The notes under the pieces were generated by a model, which worked only from the letters and a program-made list of their open reading frames with translations, was not told the origin of the DNA and ran no database searches. Positions 5,696 through 8,621 of a stretch of 8,621 nt of DNA are shown here, piece after piece (the first letter of the stretch is position 1; each line of letters starts with the position of its first letter). The position numbers and the translations under genes were made by a program. The stretch is taken from assembly GCF_000716675.1 (NCBI RefSeq), contig NZ_JNXT01000121.1, positions 1 to 8,621 of the forward strand, written 5' to 3'. The DNA comes from Streptomyces alboflavus. GTDB taxonomy: Bacteria; Actinomycetota; Actinomycetes; Streptomycetales; Streptomycetaceae.

Positions 5696-7186
5696 TCAGT
5701 TGACCTCGCCCATGAGTGCCTTGACCTTCTTGCGGTACATGTACACCGCGACACCCGCGACGACCGCGAGGGTGGCCTCCATCGCGACCACGCCGGTCTT
5801 GTTCAGGTCGACGCCGGCCGTGGACAGCAGGCCGGTGGTGCAGTCGCCCGCCGTGACGGCGAGGAACCAGACGCCGAGCATCTGCGAGGCGTACTTCGCC
5901 GGGGCCATCTTCGTCGTGACCGACAGGCCGACCGGGGAGACGCACAGCTCACCGACGGTGTGCATGAAGTAGATCGCGACCATCCAGTACGCGCCGACCT
6001 TCTCGCCGTCGCCCGCCATGGACAGCGGCAGCAGGAAGACGAAGAACGAGGCACCGGTGATGACCAGGCCGATCGCGAACTTCACGACCGTGGTCGGCTC
6101 CTTGTCGCGGCGGTTCAGTGCCATCCACAGGAAGGCGGCGACCGGCGCCAGGGCCATGATCAGGACCGGGTTGACCGACTGGTACCAGGAGACCGGGAAG
6201 TCGAAGCCGAAGATCGAGGTGTCGGTGGAGTTCTTGCCGAACAGGGCCACGGTGGAGGCGCCCTGGTCGTAGATCATCCAGAAGACCGCGGCGGCCACGA
6301 AGAACCAGATGTACGCCGTCATCCGGGACTGCTCGACGTCGGTGAGCTCCTTGTCCCGCTTGATCTTGGCGAGCACCCAGATCGGGATGACCAGGCCCGC
6401 GACGGTGATCGGGACGATGGCCCAGTTCAGGGTGTAGACGCCGGTGGCGATCGTGACGCCGTAGAAGACGACGGCGGCGATGATCCACAGCATCGCCTTG
6501 CGCAGCAGGCTCATCAGCTCCGGCCGCTCGACCGGCTTCGGGACGACGCTGCTGCGCTCGCTCAGGTGGCGGCCGCCGAGCAGGAACTGGGCGAGGCCGA
6601 GCGCCATGCCGAAGGCGGCGAGGGCGAAGCCCAGGTGCCAGTTGACCTTCTCGCCGACGGTGCCGATGGCCAGCGGGGCGAAGAAGGCACCCAGGTTGAT
6701 GCCGATGTAGAAGACGGTGAAGCCGCCGTCGCGGCGCGGGTCGTCCGGGCCGTCGTAGAGGTGGCCGACCATCGTGGAGATATTGGCCTTCAGGAGGCCG
6801 GAGCCCATGGCCACCAGGACCAGGCCGAGGAAGAACACCGCCTGCCCCGGCAGCGCCAGGGTGATGTGCCCTGCCATGATCACCAGGGCGGCGATCGTGA
6901 TCGTCTTGCGCGGGCCCCAGAGGCGGTCCGCGAACCAGCCGCCCGGCATGGCGAGCAGGTACACCATCGCCATGTAGATCGAGAAGATCGCCGTCGCCGT
7001 GGCGGCGTCCATGTCCATGCCGCCGGGGGCGACCAGATACAGGGGGAGCAGGGCCTTCATGCCGTAGAAGCTGAAGCGCTCCCACATCTCGGTCATGAAG
7101 AGAGTGGCCAGGCCGCGGGGGTGGCCGAAGAAGGTCTTCTCGGAACCAGGAGTGCTGGCCGAGTCCTTCGTCAGGCTGGACGCCAT
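5696..7186 (-). CDS. POT/PTR-family proton-coupled di/tripeptide transporter
   Basis: A 496-residue inner-membrane protein of typical length for the family, probably with 14 transmembrane helices, importing short peptides with protons. Family signatures are in order: ExxERF (33-38, proton-coupling motif in helix 1), GGWFADRLWGPRKTI (81-95), GSGLLKANIS (128-137), FYIGINLGAFFAP (159-171, the PTR2 signature), SWYQSVNP (333-340) and GELCVSPVGLS (412-422). All expected key residues are present. ATG 7186 was chosen: GAGGA at 7194-7198 gives an 8-nt space and the protein then starts just before helix 1. The frame stays open to 7465, but those 93 residues look non-coding. It is transcribed away from the response regulator, has a long leader region (7187 onward) and is followed by its own hairpin. 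Closest in outline to bacterial DtpT/DtpA-like oligopeptide:H+ symporters. Confidence 0.95.
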   Translation of the reverse strand: MASSLTKDSASTPGSEKTFFGHPRGLATLFMTEMWERFSFYGMKALLPLYLVAPGGMDMDAATATAIFSIYMAMVYLLAMPGGWFADRLWGPRKTITIAALVIMAGHITLALPGQAVFFLGLVLVAMGSGLLKANISTMVGHLYDGPDDPRRDGGFTVFYIGINLGAFFAPLAIGTVGEKVNWHLGFALAAFGMALGLAQFLLGGRHLSERSSVVPKPVERPELMSLLRKAMLWIIAAVVFYGVTIATGVYTLNWAIVPITVAGLVIPIWVLAKIKRDKELTDVEQSRMTAYIWFFVAAAVFWMIYDQGASTVALFGKNSTDTSIFGFDFPVSWYQSVNPVLIMALAPVAAFLWMALNRRDKEPTTVVKFAIGLVITGASFFVFLLPLSMAGDGEKVGAYWMVAIYFMHTVGELCVSPVGLSVTTKMAPAKYASQMLGVWFLAVTAGDCTTGLLSTAGVDLNKTGVVAMEATLAVVAGVAVYMYRKKVKALMGEVN

Positions 7187-7402
7187 GGGTCGATCCTCGT
7201 GGTTCGGGACGCGGCTGCGGCGGGGGACCGCGGGCGCGCCCGGTGGGGGGCGGTCGGCACCGGTGTCCTGCCGTCCACCCCGCACGCCTGAGGAGGGGTT
7301 GGTGCCACGGTGTCCGTGGAACACGAGGGACGGTGACACCGAGATCCACACCCCGGACGCGTCATCGCGAGCGGGGCCCGACCACAGGTCATTCCTTTCG
7401 AA

Positions 7403-7425
7403 GGCCGGTGAAGACAGCACCGGCC
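7403..7425. promoter_or_regulatory. Perfect inverted repeat in the transporter's upstream region
   Basis: GGCCGGTG (7403-7410) and CACCGGCC (7418-7425) flank the 7-nt loop AAGACAG. It lies about 220 nt upstream of the transporter ATG. It could be an operator or a hairpin in a long 5' leader. Neither strand shows a T-run directly after it, so a terminator is less likely. Confidence 0.4.
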
Positions 7426-7440
7426 CACACACAAAAGCGA

Positions 7441-7468
7441 CCCTTGGCGCGCAATAGCGGGCCAAAGG
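7441..7468. promoter_or_regulatory. Spaced inverted repeat, possible operator
   Basis: CCCTTGGC (7441-7448) and GCCAAAGG (7461-7468) are inverted copies with one mismatch and a 12-nt spacer. The inner TTGGC/GCCAA halves are exact. Spacing of about two helical turns between half-site centres fits a dimeric regulator. It lies in the AT-rich core of the divergent region. Confidence 0.35.
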
Positions 7469-7694
7469 TCCTTGAGTAGTGCTACAGGCGTCTCGCCACC
7501 ATACGCCACGACAGAGCGGGATTTGGAAGGACTTGAGACATGGATCACAGGTGACTCAGGAACCAACATCCCACATTCCAAGGTGTACGTGAGACCACTC
7601 CAAGGATCCCACGTGGTGGACCCTGGAACCTGTTCCTCCGCTCCTGGGGGAGCGCGGGCGCGGACAGGGGCGCGGGGTCGTCCGGCGATCACCC

Positions 7695-7730
7695 TGCTGC
7701 GCTGGTCCGACGCGGACTACCATCACCCCA
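7695..7730 (+). promoter_or_regulatory. Candidate leaderless promoter of the response regulator
   Basis: TACCAT at 7718-7723 fits the TAnnnT -10 consensus and ends 6 nt before the A of the ATG at 7730, so the transcript could begin at the start codon. TGCTGC at 7695-7700, 17 nt upstream, is only a weak -35. No Shine-Dalgarno sequence precedes the ATG, which supports leaderless translation. Confidence 0.4.
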
Positions 7731-8407
7731 TGACCCGTGTACTGCTCGCCGAGGACGACGCGTCCATCTCGGAGCCACTGGCCCGCGCACTGCGCCGCGA
7801 GGGCTACGAGGTCGAAGTGCGCGAGGACGGTCCCACCGCCCTCGACGCCGGGCTGCAGGGCAGCGTGGACCTGGTCGTGCTCGACCTGGGCCTGCCCGGC
7901 ATGGACGGCCTCGAGGTCGCCCGCCGGCTCCGCGCCGAGGGCCACACGGTGCCGATCCTCATCCTCACCGCCCGCGCCGACGAGGTGGACACCGTCGTCG
8001 GGCTCGACGCCGGCGCCGACGACTACGTCACCAAGCCGTTCCGCCTCGCCGAACTGCTCGCCCGCGTCCGGGCCCTGCTCCGGCGCGGCGCCACCGAACC
8101 GGCCCAGCCGCCCGCCACCCACGGCGTCCGCATCGACGTCGAGTCCCACCGCGCCTGGATGGGCGAGGAGGAACTCCAGCTCACCGCCAAGGAGTTCGAC
8201 CTCCTGCGCGTCCTCGTCCGCGACGCGGGCCGCGTCGTCACCCGCGACCAGCTGATGCGCGAGGTCTGGGACACGACCTGGTGGTCCTCCACCAAGACCC
8301 TCGACATGCACATCTCCTGGCTCCGCAAGAAGCTGGGGGACGACGCGGCGAATCCGCGGTACATCGCTACGGTTCGGGGGGTTGGGTTCCGCTTCGAGAA
8401 GAGCTGA
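7730..8407 (+). CDS. OmpR/PhoB-family two-component response regulator
   Basis: A 225-residue cytoplasmic transcription regulator of standard length. The receiver domain (about 3-118) has the acidic pair D9/D10, phosphoacceptor D52 (in VVLDLGLPGMDG), T80, and K102 in TKPF, all expected for phosphorylation. A short linker precedes the winged-helix DNA-binding domain (about 130-224), with LTAKEFDLLRVLV, the recognition-helix region TKTLDMHISWLRKKL and the closing hairpin YIATVRGVGFRFE. ATG 7730 starts directly at the MTRVLLAEDD strand. The frame is open back to a TTG at 7472, but that extension has no receiver sequence. There is no ribosome site, so the mRNA is probably leaderless. No sensor kinase is seen: 29 nt after the stop comes a hairpin, then repeats, then the window end. 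It is divergent from the peptide transporter, but control of that gene is only conjecture. Confidence 0.95.
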   Translation: MTRVLLAEDDASISEPLARALRREGYEVEVREDGPTALDAGLQGSVDLVVLDLGLPGMDGLEVARRLRAEGHTVPILILTARADEVDTVVGLDAGADDYVTKPFRLAELLARVRALLRRGATEPAQPPATHGVRIDVESHRAWMGEEELQLTAKEFDLLRVLVRDAGRVVTRDQLMREVWDTTWWSSTKTLDMHISWLRKKLGDDAANPRYIATVRGVGFRFEKS

Positions 8408-8436
8408 GCCTGGCCGGGGGCCTGCACCATCGGGGC

Positions 8437-8458
8437 CCGCCCCGGCCGTCCGGGGCGG
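8437..8458 (+). terminator. Hairpin after the response regulator gene
   Basis: CCGCCCCGG (8437-8445) and CCGGGGCGG (8450-8458) form a perfect 9-bp stem with the 4-nt loop CCGT, starting 29 nt after the stop codon. There is no T-run. The right arm is part of the first unit of the 25-bp repeat, so repeat and hairpin share sequence. Confidence 0.5.
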
Positions 8459-8520
8459 CAGCCCCACCGCCCGTCCGGGGCGGCAACCCCACCGTCCGCC
8501 CGGGGCGGCAGCCCCACCGC
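8446..8520. repeat. Three tandem 25-bp GC-rich repeats
   Basis: Units at 8446-8470, 8471-8495 and 8496-8520 differ at only a few positions (A for G at 8486, T for C at 8495, C for T at 8499). A fourth copy starts at 8521 (CCGTCCG) and breaks down after 7 nt. Each unit holds GGGGC-GGCA-GCCCC or a near match, so each can form its own small hairpin. Confidence 0.85.
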
Positions 8521-8621
8521 CCGTCCGCTGCGCGGTCGGGCGTCTCCCACCCGCCCGCCCTTTGCTGTGGTCCCGGGCTCGCCGCCGGAGGGGGCTGGGT
8601 GGCCGCCGACATGGCGTGCCC
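8521..8621. other. Right flank, no assignable gene
   Basis: There is no supportable coding region. ATG at 8611 is preceded by GGAGGGGG at 8587-8594, but the gap of 16 nt is too long for a good ribosome site and only three codons remain. A downstream gene may begin just outside the window. Confidence 0.4.

Larger units (their letters stand above)
7187..7729. other. Divergent intergenic region with AT-rich core
   Basis: These 543 bases between the transporter and the response regulator hold no gene I can support. Positions 7381-7620 are about 57% GC by hand count, far below the coding regions around them. Besides the entries listed separately, I see CCACGG/CCGTGG (7305-7319, 3-nt loop), near-identical direct repeats CCACATTCCAAGG (7571-7583) and CCACTCCAAGG (7595-7605), the palindrome CCACGTGG (7609-7616) and GGAACCTGTTCC (7625-7636). 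The transporter's promoter and long 5' leader probably lie here, but I could not place a -35/-10 pair on the minus strand. Confidence 0.7.

Noticed and set aside
4673..7291. Very long plus-strand open frame (872 residues) opposite the hydrolase and transporter
   Set aside because: Its translation is low-complexity and Arg/Gly/Ala/Asp-rich with no domain, and it is antisense to two genes with clear family motifs. Such frames are common in GC-rich DNA.
7187..7465. N-terminal extension of the transporter
   Set aside because: The extra 93 residues have no helix or family signature; ATG 7186 has a good ribosome site and lies just before helix 1.
7472..7729. N-terminal extension of the response regulator from TTG
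   Set aside because: Receiver domains begin at the MTRVLLAEDD strand; the extension has no domain and covers the AT-rich regulatory core.
8446..8520. CRISPR array
   Set aside because: Units are directly adjacent with no unique spacers.
8611..8621. Possible gene start ATG near the window end
   Set aside because: The ribosome-like GGAGGGGG is 16 nt away and only three codons are visible.

Overview
The window reads as chromosomal DNA from a high-GC actinomycete, most likely a Streptomyces or close relative. The DNA is very GC-rich, codons end almost always in G or C, one gene starts with GTG, secreted proteins carry Arg/Ala/Pro-rich signal peptides, and one protein ends in an LAxTG sorting signal of the kind used by actinobacterial class E sortases. 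No gene symbol can be assigned with confidence.

Left part (259-4630, plus strand): a tightly packed four-gene operon whose products are all exported and membrane- or wall-anchored. (1) A small sortase substrate (LPQTG) with one copy of a two-cysteine domain. (2) A membrane-anchored protein resembling the peptidoglycan-binding domain of WxL-interacting proteins (DUF916 type). (3) A membrane protein with a neocarzinostatin-like beta domain, a second beta domain, one transmembrane helix and a long basic cytoplasmic tail. (4) A larger sortase substrate (LADTG) with two copies of the same two-cysteine domain joined by a Gly/Ser linker. Genes 2-3 and 3-4 overlap. A strong hairpin (109-140) insulates the operon from upstream transcription, and a hairpin at 4657-4686 lies at its downstream end. 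This cluster is the best candidate here for an undescribed system: a cell-surface assembly of two covalently anchored proteins and two membrane-anchored beta-domain proteins.

Middle part (4646-7186, minus strand): a secreted alpha/beta hydrolase converging on the operon, and upstream of it a POT/PTR-family proton-coupled peptide transporter. A hairpin terminator and a perfect 12-bp palindrome lie between them, so they are probably separate transcription units.

Right part: a 543-base divergent intergenic region (7187-7729) with an unusually AT-rich core and several inverted repeats, then an OmpR/PhoB-type response regulator (7730-8407) that looks leaderless. It is followed directly by a terminator-like hairpin and a 25-bp tandem repeat. 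No histidine kinase is present before the window ends. A regulatory link between the response regulator and the divergent transporter or the surface operon is possible, but nothing in the sequence proves it.
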